A program made the position numbers and the translations under genes. Under the pieces are notes generated by a model that saw only the letters and a program-made list of their open reading frames with translations, had not been told where the DNA came from and made no database searches. Shown here one piece after another: positions 52,406 to 61,361 of a DNA stretch of 64,000 bases. The stretch comes from Glaciihabitans sp. (lineage in GTDB: Bacteria; Actinomycetota; Actinomycetes; Actinomycetales; Microbacteriaceae). The stretch spans positions 1-64,000 of the forward strand of contig JAODMF010000020.1 of assembly GCA_025464095.1 (NCBI GenBank). The letters are read 5' to 3'. Numbering within the stretch: position 1 is the first letter of the stretch; each line of letters starts with the position of its first letter.

Positions 52406-53259
52406 GCGCCCGATCGGTTTCGCTCCCCGGTGGCGCATTCTTCATGGGCTCCGACATTTCCGTGGAAGAGGGGCCGGTCCACGAGGAGTGGGCGGAGCCC
52501 TTCGAAATCGACGTGTTCGCGGTGACGAACGCGCAATTCGCCGACTTCGTCACGGCAACCCGGTACCTGACTGTCGCCGAGCGACCGATCGACATCCCGG
52601 GGGCGGATCCTGTGGAACCCGGGTCGCTGGTCTTTACGCCAACCGGCGGGCCGGTGCCGCTCACCGACTGGCGCCGCTGGTGGAACTGGGTTCCCGGTGC
52701 CAACTGGCGCCAGCCATACGGGCCCACTTCCTCCATCGAAGGAAGGGACGATCACCCGGTCGTCCAGGTCGCCTTTGAGGACGCATCCGCGTACGCCGCC
52801 TGGGCCGGCAAGCGACTACCAACCGAGGTCGAGTGGGAGTACGCCGCTCGCGGCGGACTTGACCGGGCGACGTACGCCTGGGGTGAAGAATCGAACGCGG
52901 GCGCCCCCTTCGCCAACACGTGGCAGGGCCACTTTCCCTACCAGAACGACGGCGCGCACGGGTGGAAGGGCACGTCGCCGGTGGGCAGCTTTCCCCCGAA
53001 CGCCTACGGCCTGTTCGACATGACGGGCAACACCTGGGAGTGGACGACAACGCCCTGGAGCGACCGCCACGCCGATCCGGCGACCACCTGCCAGTGCTCG
53101 CCGGCCGCGGCCGCCGAATCCGCGCGGCGCGTGCTCAAGGGAGGATCGCACCTGTGCGCGCCGGAGTACTGCCTTCGCTATCGTCCGGCAGCCCGATCCC
53201 CCCAGACGGAGGATTCGGCCGCAACGCACGTCGGTTTCCGCTGCGCCAGCTCGATCTGA
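52402..53259 (+). CDS. Formylglycine-generating enzyme (SUMF1/FGE)
   Basis: Copper-dependent oxidase of 285 residues that turns the CxPxR cysteine of sulfatases into formylglycine. FGE-sulfatase fold features: SLPGGAFFMGS at the start, RLPTEVEWEYAARGG in the middle, GLFDMTGNTWEWTT and KGGSHLCAPEYCLRYRPAAR with the two active-site cysteines spaced five apart. The GTG overlaps the previous stop (GTGA). The sulfatase at 47845 carries the matching target motif, so the pair is complete in this locus. Confidence 0.94.
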   Translation: MSARSVSLPGGAFFMGSDISVEEGPVHEEWAEPFEIDVFAVTNAQFADFVTATRYLTVAERPIDIPGADPVEPGSLVFTPTGGPVPLTDWRRWWNWVPGANWRQPYGPTSSIEGRDDHPVVQVAFEDASAYAAWAGKRLPTEVEWEYAARGGLDRATYAWGEESNAGAPFANTWQGHFPYQNDGAHGWKGTSPVGSFPPNAYGLFDMTGNTWEWTTTPWSDRHADPATTCQCSPAAAAESARRVLKGGSHLCAPEYCLRYRPAARSPQTEDSAATHVGFRCASSI

Positions 53260-53326
53260 CTCGCCCGCGGCCGGAACTCACACCTCGGCGGGCGCGTAGA
53301 GGGACTTCACCTGCACCCCGCTGCGC

Positions 53327-53749
53327 ATGGCTCATGGCACCGTGCTGAACATCGAGGGCACGGACCGTGACCAGCTTCATCCCGATTCGAATGTCGCGAA
53401 GATGAGCCGCGGCATCCCGCTCGACGACGACGATCGCGAACCCTGGCTCCGAGCGGTGGGCGGTGTGCTCCGGGAGCGGGGCGGCGTGGTCGCGTGCTCT
53501 GCTCTGCGCGAGAAGTATCGGGACATCATTCGTGCGGAGGCTCCCGGCACGAAGTTTGTCCTCCTCGACGCACCCAGGGATGCCCTCGCGACGCGCCTCG
53601 CACAACGCGCCGGACACTTCATGCCGCAGTCGCTTCTCGACTCACAATTGGCGACGCTCGAACTCCCGACAACCGAGACAGATGTCGACATGGTGGATGC
53701 GACGGCGCCAGTCGAGCAGGTCGTGCAGCAGGTGTGCCTGACGCGCTAG
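53327..53749 (+). pseudogene. Gluconokinase-like remnant lacking the P-loop
   Basis: The 140-residue frame aligns with GntK-type gluconokinases from about residue 40 onward: LHPDSNVAKMSRGIPLDDDDR, GGVVACSALREKYRD and GHFMPQSLLDSQLATLE are all family blocks. The N-terminal ATP-binding segment GxxGxGKS, normally the first 20-25 residues, is absent, and no frame in the 68 bases between it and the FGE gene encodes one. It is thus a 5'-truncated and probably inactive kinase, though the rest is intact. Alternatively it is a new non-kinase product. Its end overlaps the convergent LysR gene by four bases. Confidence 0.75.
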
Positions 53750-54663
53750 CGCCGCGCCACACCCGACGCGACGCGTTCGGCGGAGAATTCTCGCGCATGC
53801 CGCCGGAAGGCTGTCGCGGCCGCTGACAGCGGGAAGGTGTCTCGCCACACGATGCCCACCTCACGGCGCGCCTCCTTGTCGAGCAGGGGGATATCCACCA
53901 GCCCCTCTTCCTGAAAGATGATGCTCTGGTGTTCCGGGATTGAGGTGATGGACAGCCCAATCCCCGCGACCACGAGTCCGCGCAGCGCGGTTATCGCATC
54001 GCTGCGGAACGTCACCTTCAGCTTTATCCCGGACTGCACAGCGATGCGGTCCAGGATGATCCGGATGCTGCTGGCGCTGTACTGCATCACAAAGTCTTCC
54101 TCGCTGGCCTCCGCGAGATACAGACTCTTCCGGGTAGCGAGTGGGTGATCGCTGGGCACCGTGAGGTAGAAGCGTTCGGAGTGCAGCGAGGTCCAGAGCA
54201 GCCGCTCATCCTCGGGCCTCGGCGAGATCAGCGCCAGGTCGAGCGTGTGGTCGCGCAATGCGTCCTCGAGAAGGTGCGGGCGGTCCTGCCTGAGCACGAA
54301 CGAAACGTTGGGATGCCCGCGGCGGAATTCTCGAAGCATGGGCGGCACCAGCCACGTCGACAGTGAATTGAGATAGCCCAAGCGGATCTGGCCGCGGTCC
54401 TCGTTGTGTATCTCATTCATCCTGCCGACGGCTTCGTCCATCTCCGCAACGATCCGTCGCGCGTGCAGCTCGAACAGCTGTCCCTGCTCGTTGATCCGGA
54501 TGTTCCGCCCGATGCGGTCGAAGAGCTGCGTTCCCAGTTCCACTTCGATACGGGCAAGCGTGCGGGACAGCGTCGGTTGCGAAATGGTGAGCGATCCTGC
54601 CGCCTCGGACAGGGTTGCGAGCTCGGCCACAGCAATGAAGCGGCGCAGGTCCTCGATCTCCAT
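53746..54663 (-). CDS. LysR-family transcriptional regulator
   Basis: A 305-residue LysR-type protein: winged helix at residues 1-60 (MEIEDLRRFIAVAELATLSE, then ISQPTLSRTLARIEVELGTQL), effector domain with VVAGIGLSITSIPE. It is divergent from the peptide/amide operon (54833 onward) with 169 bases between, so it likely controls that operon. The gap holds ATGC-N7-GCAT with T-N11-A spacing at 54678-54692. Confidence 0.92.
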   Translation of the reverse strand: MEIEDLRRFIAVAELATLSEAAGSLTISQPTLSRTLARIEVELGTQLFDRIGRNIRINEQGQLFELHARRIVAEMDEAVGRMNEIHNEDRGQIRLGYLNSLSTWLVPPMLREFRRGHPNVSFVLRQDRPHLLEDALRDHTLDLALISPRPEDERLLWTSLHSERFYLTVPSDHPLATRKSLYLAEASEEDFVMQYSASSIRIILDRIAVQSGIKLKVTFRSDAITALRGLVVAGIGLSITSIPEHQSIIFQEEGLVDIPLLDKEARREVGIVWRDTFPLSAAATAFRRHAREFSAERVASGVARR

Positions 54664-54677
54664 GCCGGGACAATATC

Positions 54678-54692
54678 ATGCGCAAATTGCAT
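54678..54692. promoter_or_regulatory. LysR-type T-N11-A box candidate
   Basis: ATGCGCAAATTGCAT has the partial palindrome ATGC-N7-GCAT and the T-N11-A spacing of LysR sites. It sits 15 bases upstream of the LysR start codon, as expected for autoregulation. Confidence 0.35.
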
Positions 54693-54832
54693 GAATTTAC
54701 TACGACAGTTGCATTGGACGCAGGAACAATCTGCGTTGCAAAATCAATCAGACGCCCAACAGCGTGTGTCCATCGGGTAAAAACATCTACCGGACCACGG
54801 TCTCGGTACACGAGTCCGCGGGCAGGTAGCAG

Positions 54833-55903
54833 TTGACGCAAGCACTTCCTTCACTAGTCGCACCCCGACGACTGCCGCGGGCCCGAGGTTCGCTTCTGCG
54901 AACGATCGCCTCCCGGTTCTTCGGCTCGGTCGTCGTGATCTGGGGCGTCGTGACACTGACGTTCTTCGTCTCGCGGGTCGTCGCGCCGGACCCGACGGGA
55001 CTCCTCGTACCGCCGCAGGCCACCGATGCGATCAAGCAAGCGGTGCGGCACAGCCTGGGTCTCTCCGACCCGCTTCCCGTGCAGTATTTCCGATTCCTCG
55101 GCTCGCTGTTGCACGGTGACCTCGGCACCTCATTCGCAACCGGAATGCCGGTCAATGCCGACCTCCTCACCCGGTTGCCGGCAACGCTGGAACTCGGACT
55201 CGTCTCCCTGCTCTGGGGAGTCTTATTCGGTGTCATCTTCGGCGTCATAGCCGCCCTGCGACGGGGCAAGATCGTCGACCACATCCTTCGGATAATGATC
55301 GTCGGTGGGATGGCCATGCCTCAGTTCTGGCTCGGCCTGACGCTGATCGGGATATTCTTCCTGAACCTGGGCTGGCTTCCCGGCCCGATAGGCCGACTTC
55401 CCATCGGGGTGAACACCCCGACCCCGATCACGCACTTCTACCTGATCGATTCGTTGCTGACGGGAGACTTCACCACCTTCTCCGCCGCGGTCAGCCAATT
55501 GATCCTCCCCAGCCTCACCCTGGGACTCGGCATCTTCGCGCCGATTGCCCGGGTCGCTCGCACCGCCATGGTGGATGCACTGGACAGCGACTACGTCCGA
55601 ACCGCTCGTGCGGTAGGGCTCTCCCCCACCCGCATCGCGCTCTCCTGGTCCCTGAAGAACGCCATGTTGCCCATCATCACGATGACCGCCAACGCCGTCG
55701 CTTTCGCCTTCTCCGGCGCCGTGCTCGTTGAGGGCGTCTTCGCCTGGCCCGGCATCGGCCAATACGCGCTCAACGCCATTCAGCAGTCCGACTTCCCGGG
55801 ACTGCAGGGTTTCGTGCTGTACGTCGCGATCATGTACGTGCTCACCTACCTCGCCGCCGACATCCTGTACGCCTACATCGACCCGAGGATCAAGAAATCA
55901 TGA
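54833..55903 (+). CDS. Peptide/amide ABC transporter permease (DppB-type)
   Basis: A 356-residue inner-membrane permease. FFGSVVVIWGVVTLTFFVSR is the first helix; RTARAVGLSPTRIALSWSLK is the EAA loop; VEGVFAWPGIGQYALNAI is a DppB hallmark. The start is TTG at 54833 with a weak AGG upstream; a later start is possible. It heads a tightly overlapping operon with DppC, DppD and DppF homologs, a carrier and an amidase. Confidence 0.92.
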   Translation: MTQALPSLVAPRRLPRARGSLLRTIASRFFGSVVVIWGVVTLTFFVSRVVAPDPTGLLVPPQATDAIKQAVRHSLGLSDPLPVQYFRFLGSLLHGDLGTSFATGMPVNADLLTRLPATLELGLVSLLWGVLFGVIFGVIAALRRGKIVDHILRIMIVGGMAMPQFWLGLTLIGIFFLNLGWLPGPIGRLPIGVNTPTPITHFYLIDSLLTGDFTTFSAAVSQLILPSLTLGLGIFAPIARVARTAMVDALDSDYVRTARAVGLSPTRIALSWSLKNAMLPIITMTANAVAFAFSGAVLVEGVFAWPGIGQYALNAIQQSDFPGLQGFVLYVAIMYVLTYLAADILYAYIDPRIKKS

Positions 55904-56766
55904 CGTCGACCGCTACTAATGCCGTGCAGCGCGGCCGGGGCGGCATCCGGCCCTTGAATATCAAACCGCGGCGCACCATGAACTGGACGTTGTGGGCCGG
56001 GCTCGGACTGTCCGGGCTTCTGGTTACCGTGTCCATCGCGGCCCAGTTCTGGACTCCCTATACGCCGACGAAGCCGGGCGTTGGAGATCCGCTCATGGCG
56101 CCGAGCGCGGCACACCTCTTCGGCACTGACAAAGTCGGCAGCGACATTTTCAGCAAGGTCATGGCCGCGGGCCTGACGGATATCGGGATCACCCTGATCG
56201 GTGTCGCTCTCGCGTTCGTCATCGGGACGCTCATCGGCTCGCTCACCGGATTCTTCGGCGGAGCAGTTGACGCGATAGTGATGCGTGGCACGGAGATCAT
56301 CCAGTCCTTTCCCGCGCTGCTTCTCGGAATGCTTCTGGTCAGCGCGGTAGGCGGCGGCCTCATCAATGTCGTCGTTGTCGTCGCCATTCTGGGCTTTCCC
56401 GGTTACCTCCGCCTCGCCCGCGCCGAAATCCTGTCCAAGAAGTCGATGGAATATGCGGATGCCGCCGTGCTCATGGGAAACGGTCGGCTCTCCGTCCTCT
56501 TCAAACACCTGTTGCCCAACAGCCTCAAGCCGCTGGTCTCGTTCAGCGCCATCAACGCGTCCTGGGTCGCCATCATCGTGTCGAGCCTTGGCTTCATCGG
56601 CATCGGGATCGAGCCGGGCAGCGCGGAATGGGGCTCCATGATCGCCGCAGGGCGTGACCAAATCAGCAACTGGTGGGTCACGTTCTTCCCCGGAGTCGCG
56701 ATCCTCCTTCTTGCAATGGCCTTCTACCTGCTTGGTGATGCGTTCGCCGACCGAGAGGTGCAGTGA
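55900..56766 (+). CDS. Peptide/amide ABC transporter permease (DppC-type)
   Basis: A 288-residue permease, partner of the DppB-type protein. LFGTDKVGSDIFSKVMAAGL and RLARAEILSKKSMEYADAAV (EAA loop) are typical. The ATG overlaps the previous stop (ATGA). The N-terminal cytosolic stretch and five or six helices are normal. Confidence 0.93.
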   Translation: MTSTATNAVQRGRGGIRPLNIKPRRTMNWTLWAGLGLSGLLVTVSIAAQFWTPYTPTKPGVGDPLMAPSAAHLFGTDKVGSDIFSKVMAAGLTDIGITLIGVALAFVIGTLIGSLTGFFGGAVDAIVMRGTEIIQSFPALLLGMLLVSAVGGGLINVVVVVAILGFPGYLRLARAEILSKKSMEYADAAVLMGNGRLSVLFKHLLPNSLKPLVSFSAINASWVAIIVSSLGFIGIGIEPGSAEWGSMIAAGRDQISNWWVTFFPGVAILLLAMAFYLLGDAFADREVQ

Positions 56767-56767
56767 C

Positions 56768-57607
56768 ATGACCCGGACCAAATTGGCAGCCGACGACATG
56801 CTCGCCGTCGAAGGATTCAGCGCCTCCTTCGACCTCAAGGGCGAACTGCGCCCCGTGCTCAAGGACGTCACGTTCTCGCTTCCGTCCCACAGCATGTCGG
56901 CAATCGTCGGCGAGTCGGGAAGCGGTAAGTCGCTGACGGCCCTCTCGGTGCTCGGCCTCGCTCCGCGACGCCTGGTGCGCACCTCCGGCCAGATCCGCTA
57001 CCGCGACTCAGTGCTCACCGAACTCAGCGAACGCGAGCTGCGAACAGTGCGCGGTGCGCGGATCGCCATGGTCTTCCAGGATGCCCGCGCAGCGCTCAAT
57101 CCGGTCTTCACAGTGGGGCACCAGTTGGAGGCGACCGTTCGTGCTCACCAGAAGGTGAGCCGCAAGCAGGCCAAGAGCCTCGCCGCCGATGCCCTTGCGA
57201 GTGTGCGGATTCCCGACGTGTCGAGGCGCATGGAGCAATACCCGCACCAGTTCTCCGGTGGCATGGCGCAGCGCGTGGCACTGGCGCAGACACTTCTCTG
57301 CGACCCGGAGCTTCTCCTCCTCGATGAGCCAACCACCGGTCTCGACGTCACGATTCAGGCCGACGTAATGGACCTGATCACCACCCTGGGCGCCGAGCGA
57401 CACATGACGACCTGCCTCATCACCCACGACCTTGGGCTTGTCGGCCAGTACTGCGACCGGGTCATCGTGATGAAGGCCGGTGAGGTCTGCGAACAGACGG
57501 ATGCCAAAACCGTGTTCAGCACCCCGACACACCCGTACACCCAGTTGCTGCTCGATGCGTCAGAGCTCAAACAGCGCGACACAACGGAACGAAGGATCAT
57601 CGCATGA
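56768..57607 (+). CDS. Peptide/amide ABC transporter ATPase (DppD-type)
   Basis: A 279-residue ATPase: Walker A IVGESGSGKSLTAL, signature QFSGGMAQRVALAQTLL, Walker B LLLLDEPTTGLD and switch LITHDLG. The C-terminal oligopeptide extension is short (FSTPTHPYTQLLLDAS), and no FeS-type cysteine cluster is present, so it may be a slightly truncated DppD. It is followed by its partner with a 4-base overlap. Confidence 0.93.
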   Translation: MTRTKLAADDMLAVEGFSASFDLKGELRPVLKDVTFSLPSHSMSAIVGESGSGKSLTALSVLGLAPRRLVRTSGQIRYRDSVLTELSERELRTVRGARIAMVFQDARAALNPVFTVGHQLEATVRAHQKVSRKQAKSLAADALASVRIPDVSRRMEQYPHQFSGGMAQRVALAQTLLCDPELLLLDEPTTGLDVTIQADVMDLITTLGAERHMTTCLITHDLGLVGQYCDRVIVMKAGEVCEQTDAKTVFSTPTHPYTQLLLDASELKQRDTTERRIIA

Positions 57608-58629
57608 CCGTCAATGCCGATATCTCCCGGACGAGGCTTCCGATCATGCGGGTCCAGAACGTCACGAAGACGTTCTCCACTATTAGCGCTGGTCGCCGCA
57701 CCCACCTGACGGCCGTCGACCAGCTCGATTTCACGATCGCCGCCGGCGAGACAATCGCGCTCGTCGGCGAGAGCGGATCGGGCAAGTCGACAGCCGCGAA
57801 ATGCGTTGCCGACCTGCTGGCGCCGACCGAAGGCACGATCAGCATGGATGGCGCACCGACGATCCGTCCGGGGCGGCGAGCGCGGCGCCGGGACCACCGA
57901 CGCGTGCAGCTCGTATTCCAGGACCCGAACGGTTCGCTCGATCCCCGCCAGACAGTCCGGCAAGTGCTCGAGGAACCGCTGCGCAACTTCTTCGGCAACA
58001 ACCGAGGCGAGCTTCGCCGCCGCGTGCGGGAGCTCCTGGCCGACGTCGAGCTGGACGAGTCGCTGCTCAACCGGCGCCCGCGCGAACTCAGCGGTGGCCA
58101 AAAGCAACGACTGGGACTTGCTCGCGCCCTCGCCGTCGAGCCCGAAATCATCGTGCTCGACGAGCCGACCGCATCCCTGGATGTGTCGACGCGGGGGCAG
58201 ATGCTCGCGCTGCTCGAGCGCGTGCAGCGGCACACGGATGTCGCGTACCTCCTGGTCTCGCACGACCTCGCGGTGGTGCAGTCGCTCGCTGACCGCGTGC
58301 TCGTCATGTATCTCGGCAGCATCATCGAGTCGGGGCCGACCGATCGCGTGTTCACGAACCCGCAGCATCCGTACACCAAGGCGCTGATCGAAGCGGCACC
58401 GAAGATGGAGTACCGCGCGCTACGATCCGCCTGGCGACTGGACGGGGAGATTCCGAGCCCGACCGACCGGCCATCCGGATGCCTGCTGACCAACCGCTGC
58501 CCCGTGGTGCAGCCCGACTGCCACGCCCAGCGCCCGCCGCTCGTGGCCGTCGATGCCGACCACCTTTCGGCCTGCATCCACCCCGAGCTGCTCAGCGCGC
58601 CGTCGATGGATGCTCGGACCGCCTCGTGA
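57604..58629 (+). CDS. Peptide/amide ABC transporter ATPase (DppF-type)
   Basis: A 341-residue ATPase: Walker A LVGESGSGKSTAAK, signature ELSGGQKQRLGLARAL, Walker B IIVLDEPTASLD and LVSHDLAVV. The C-terminal extension has four cysteines in CLLTNRCPVVQPDC and ACIHPE, matching the oligopeptide C-terminal cluster. Heterodimer with the DppD-type protein. The GTG of the next gene overlaps its stop. Confidence 0.94.
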   Translation: MTVNADISRTRLPIMRVQNVTKTFSTISAGRRTHLTAVDQLDFTIAAGETIALVGESGSGKSTAAKCVADLLAPTEGTISMDGAPTIRPGRRARRRDHRRVQLVFQDPNGSLDPRQTVRQVLEEPLRNFFGNNRGELRRRVRELLADVELDESLLNRRPRELSGGQKQRLGLARALAVEPEIIVLDEPTASLDVSTRGQMLALLERVQRHTDVAYLLVSHDLAVVQSLADRVLVMYLGSIIESGPTDRVFTNPQHPYTKALIEAAPKMEYRALRSAWRLDGEIPSPTDRPSGCLLTNRCPVVQPDCHAQRPPLVAVDADHLSACIHPELLSAPSMDARTAS

Positions 58630-59858
58630 ACAAACGCGCGCGCACGCGCCCAAAACGCCTGGTGAGTTGGGGCGTCCTTGGCTCCATCTATCTCCCTGCC
58701 CTTTTGTTCTCCATCGGTGAGGGCTCGGTGATTCCGATTGCCGCGTCCCGAGCCACGCAACTCGGGGCGCCGCTCGCCCTTGGCAGCGTCATTGCCGGGT
58801 CCCTGGTGATCGGGCAGTTGCTGGGTGACATCCCCAGCGGCTACGCGGTGTCGAGGTTCGGCGAGCGAAACGCGATGCTCGCATCCACCGGCCTGAGCCT
58901 CCTCGCGATCGTGCTGTGCATTTTGGCACCCAACGCCTACGTCTTCGGCCTGGGAATGCTGGTGATGGGGATTTCCAGCGCAACGTTCGGCCTGGCACGC
59001 CACGCCCTGCTAACCTCCAACGTCCCGAAGCTGAACAGGGCCCGCGCCCTCTCCCTGCTGGGCGGGGTCGCGCGACTCGGACTGTTCATCGGGCCGGCGA
59101 TTTCCGCCGTCATCATCACCCACCTGGATATCCGGGCGGTCTTCCTCGTGCACGTCGTCGCCTGCCTGGCGGTGGTAGCGGTACTGCTGATCTTGCCGCC
59201 GCCGCCCACCGTCAGGGCACCGGTGATCGATTCTGCTGCGGTGATGGAACTGCGCGACTACCGGGGTGTGTTCCTCCGGCTGGGATCCGCGGTCGCCCTC
59301 CTGTCAACGATTCGCTCGTCGAAGACCCTGATGGTGCCGCTCTGGGGTCTGATCATTGGGATCCCGCCCGAGCAGATTGCGGTAATTGCGAGCGTGTCAG
59401 CGGGCGCGGAACTGCTGCTGTTCTACTTCTCCGGTCAATTGATGGACCGGTTCGGCCGCCTGAGTTCCGTACTCCCGTGCGTCATCGGGCTGACGATCGG
59501 GCACATCCTCCTCCCCTTCGTTCATACCCCGGCGCAGCTGGTCACCTTAGGGGTCGTCCTCGGGCTTTTCAACGGTCTGGGCAGCGGGATCGTCCTGACC
59601 CTCGGCGCAGACATCGCTCCGCAGCACAACCCGGCACCGATCCTCGGGATCTGGCGGCTGTTCTCGGACGGCGGCGCGGCATCCGCCCCGCTCATCATCG
59701 CCGGCATCGTCGCCCTGTCGTCTCTGGCCATCGGCACCTGGACGGTAGCGGTACTCGGTGCCGCGAGCGCCGTCCTGTTCGGCAAATTCGTGCCGCGATA
59801 CTCTCCGGCGCCCGGCAAGCGGAAGACCGCAATCGACTCCGTGGGAGATGTCGCATGA
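58626..59858 (+). CDS. MFS transporter
   Basis: A 410-residue carrier with 12 predicted helices, starting GTG in a GTGA overlap. DIPSGYAVSRFGERNAML is the loop 2-3 motif, and FGLGMLVMGISSATFGLARH matches helix 4-5 of the DHA/quinolone-exporter type. It lies inside the peptide-transporter operon, a rare place for a second carrier; it may export the product of hydrolysis. Confidence 0.88.
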   Translation: MNKRARTRPKRLVSWGVLGSIYLPALLFSIGEGSVIPIAASRATQLGAPLALGSVIAGSLVIGQLLGDIPSGYAVSRFGERNAMLASTGLSLLAIVLCILAPNAYVFGLGMLVMGISSATFGLARHALLTSNVPKLNRARALSLLGGVARLGLFIGPAISAVIITHLDIRAVFLVHVVACLAVVAVLLILPPPPTVRAPVIDSAAVMELRDYRGVFLRLGSAVALLSTIRSSKTLMVPLWGLIIGIPPEQIAVIASVSAGAELLLFYFSGQLMDRFGRLSSVLPCVIGLTIGHILLPFVHTPAQLVTLGVVLGLFNGLGSGIVLTLGADIAPQHNPAPILGIWRLFSDGGAASAPLIIAGIVALSSLAIGTWTVAVLGAASAVLFGKFVPRYSPAPGKRKTAIDSVGDVA

Positions 59859-61312
59859 ACACGCCAGCCCGAGACGAAGGTGGTCGCGCAATGCCAACCC
59901 TCACCGAACTCAGCGGTCGCCTGCGGTCCGGATCGACGGATGCTGTCGCCGCGCTGGAAGACAGCCTCGCCCTGATCGCGAAATACGACCCCAGCATCCA
60001 CGCGTTCACCGCCCTCAATCCCAGGGCGCACGAGGAGGCAGCGCTCTCGGCCGCAAGGTGGAAGGCCGGGTCACAACTCAGCGAGATCGATGGGGTGCCG
60101 TTCGCTGTGAAGGACAACATGCTCACCGCCGGAGTGACCTCGACCTGGGGCTCACGGGTATACGAGCAATTGGTTCCCACCGAGGATGAACTCCCGATCG
60201 CACGGCTCCGGGCGGCCGGGGCGGTGCTGGTCGGCAAGACCAACACTCCCGAGTTCGCTGCGCTCGGCACCACCAGGAACTCGGTCTTCGCGCAGACCGC
60301 GAACCCCTGGGACCTGTCAACGACGCCGGGAGGATCGAGCGGCGGATCGGCCGCGGCCGTCGCCGCCGGGCTGGTGCCGTTCGCGCTCGGCACCGATGGC
60401 GGCGGATCCACAAGGCGTCCTGCGGCACTCACGGGGATTGTCGGTTTCAAACCGTCGGTTGGACGCGTTCCCCGGTCCGGCGGCTTCCCGTACCTCATGC
60501 ATGACCTCGAGGTGATTGGCCCAATGGCGAGGCGGGTGCGCGACATCCAGCTGTTGATGCCGATCCTTTCGCCGCCGCATCCGTCCGACCAGTCATCGTG
60601 GGCATTCCAGGAGTGGGACGGCCAGCTGGTCGCCCCGACCCTTTCCGTCGGAATCGTCGAGCAGATAGGCAACGGTCCGGTGTCGCCCGAGCAGCTCTCG
60701 GCGGCCCATCGGGCCGGTGCGGCGCTATCGATTCTCGGGCACGCGGCACAGGACCTTGTTGTCCGTCTCGACCTCGAAGAAATCGCGTCCTGGTCAGCCC
60801 CCTTCATGCAGAGGGGACTCTACGAGATCGCCGCCACGCATCCGTCGTTCCACGAATCGGTCGAGGAGCGATTCTCGCTCCTGGCTATCAGCGGGGAGAA
60901 AGTGACGAGCGAGGTGCTGGAGAAATCGCTCGACAACATCCTCCAGTTCCGCGCAACGCTCGACGACCTGTTCCGGGGGTGCGACATCATCGTGTGCCCC
61001 AGTACCGCAGCGCAGCCATGGGACAACACTCTCGATTTTCCGCCGCAGATCGACGGCCGCCCGGCCAGTCCCCGTGACCACGCCGCCTTCAGCGGCTGGG
61101 TCAACGCCGCGGGCCTGCCTGCGGTGAGCATCCCCGTCGGATTCGATTCCGAAGGTATGCCACTGGGCGTTCAACTCATCGGTCGCGCCGGCACCGACGA
61201 GACGATTCTCGCCCTCGCGGCAGCGCTGGAGGACCACCTGTGCGTGGCGGACCCCCGGCTCTCGCATCCGGAAGAGGAGGTGATCGAGCGCCTCAACGCA
61301 CGCATGATCTGA
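59855..61312 (+). CDS. Amidase (amidase-signature family)
   Basis: A 485-residue hydrolase with the Ser-cisSer-Lys triad: PFAVKDNMLTAG with Lys, GGSSGGSAAAVAAGLVP with the two Ser residues, and the DGGGSTRRPA glycine-rich stretch. It cleaves a small amide, a carbamate or a compound such as allophanate. It is coupled to the MFS gene (ATGA) and followed by a binding-protein gene after 49 bases, so its substrate is the imported compound. Cytosolic, no signal peptide. Confidence 0.92.
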   Translation: MNTPARDEGGRAMPTLTELSGRLRSGSTDAVAALEDSLALIAKYDPSIHAFTALNPRAHEEAALSAARWKAGSQLSEIDGVPFAVKDNMLTAGVTSTWGSRVYEQLVPTEDELPIARLRAAGAVLVGKTNTPEFAALGTTRNSVFAQTANPWDLSTTPGGSSGGSAAAVAAGLVPFALGTDGGGSTRRPAALTGIVGFKPSVGRVPRSGGFPYLMHDLEVIGPMARRVRDIQLLMPILSPPHPSDQSSWAFQEWDGQLVAPTLSVGIVEQIGNGPVSPEQLSAAHRAGAALSILGHAAQDLVVRLDLEEIASWSAPFMQRGLYEIAATHPSFHESVEERFSLLAISGEKVTSEVLEKSLDNILQFRATLDDLFRGCDIIVCPSTAAQPWDNTLDFPPQIDGRPASPRDHAAFSGWVNAAGLPAVSIPVGFDSEGMPLGVQLIGRAGTDETILALAAALEDHLCVADPRLSHPEEEVIERLNARMI

Positions 61313-61361
61313 CCTACCCCCTGCACCTATCAGCGCCATTCCTACATGAAAGCGACAGACA

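Noticed and set aside
47845-53259. Horizontally acquired island with mobile ends
   Set aside because: No transposase, integrase, tRNA or flanking direct repeats were found and base composition looks like that of the neighbours.
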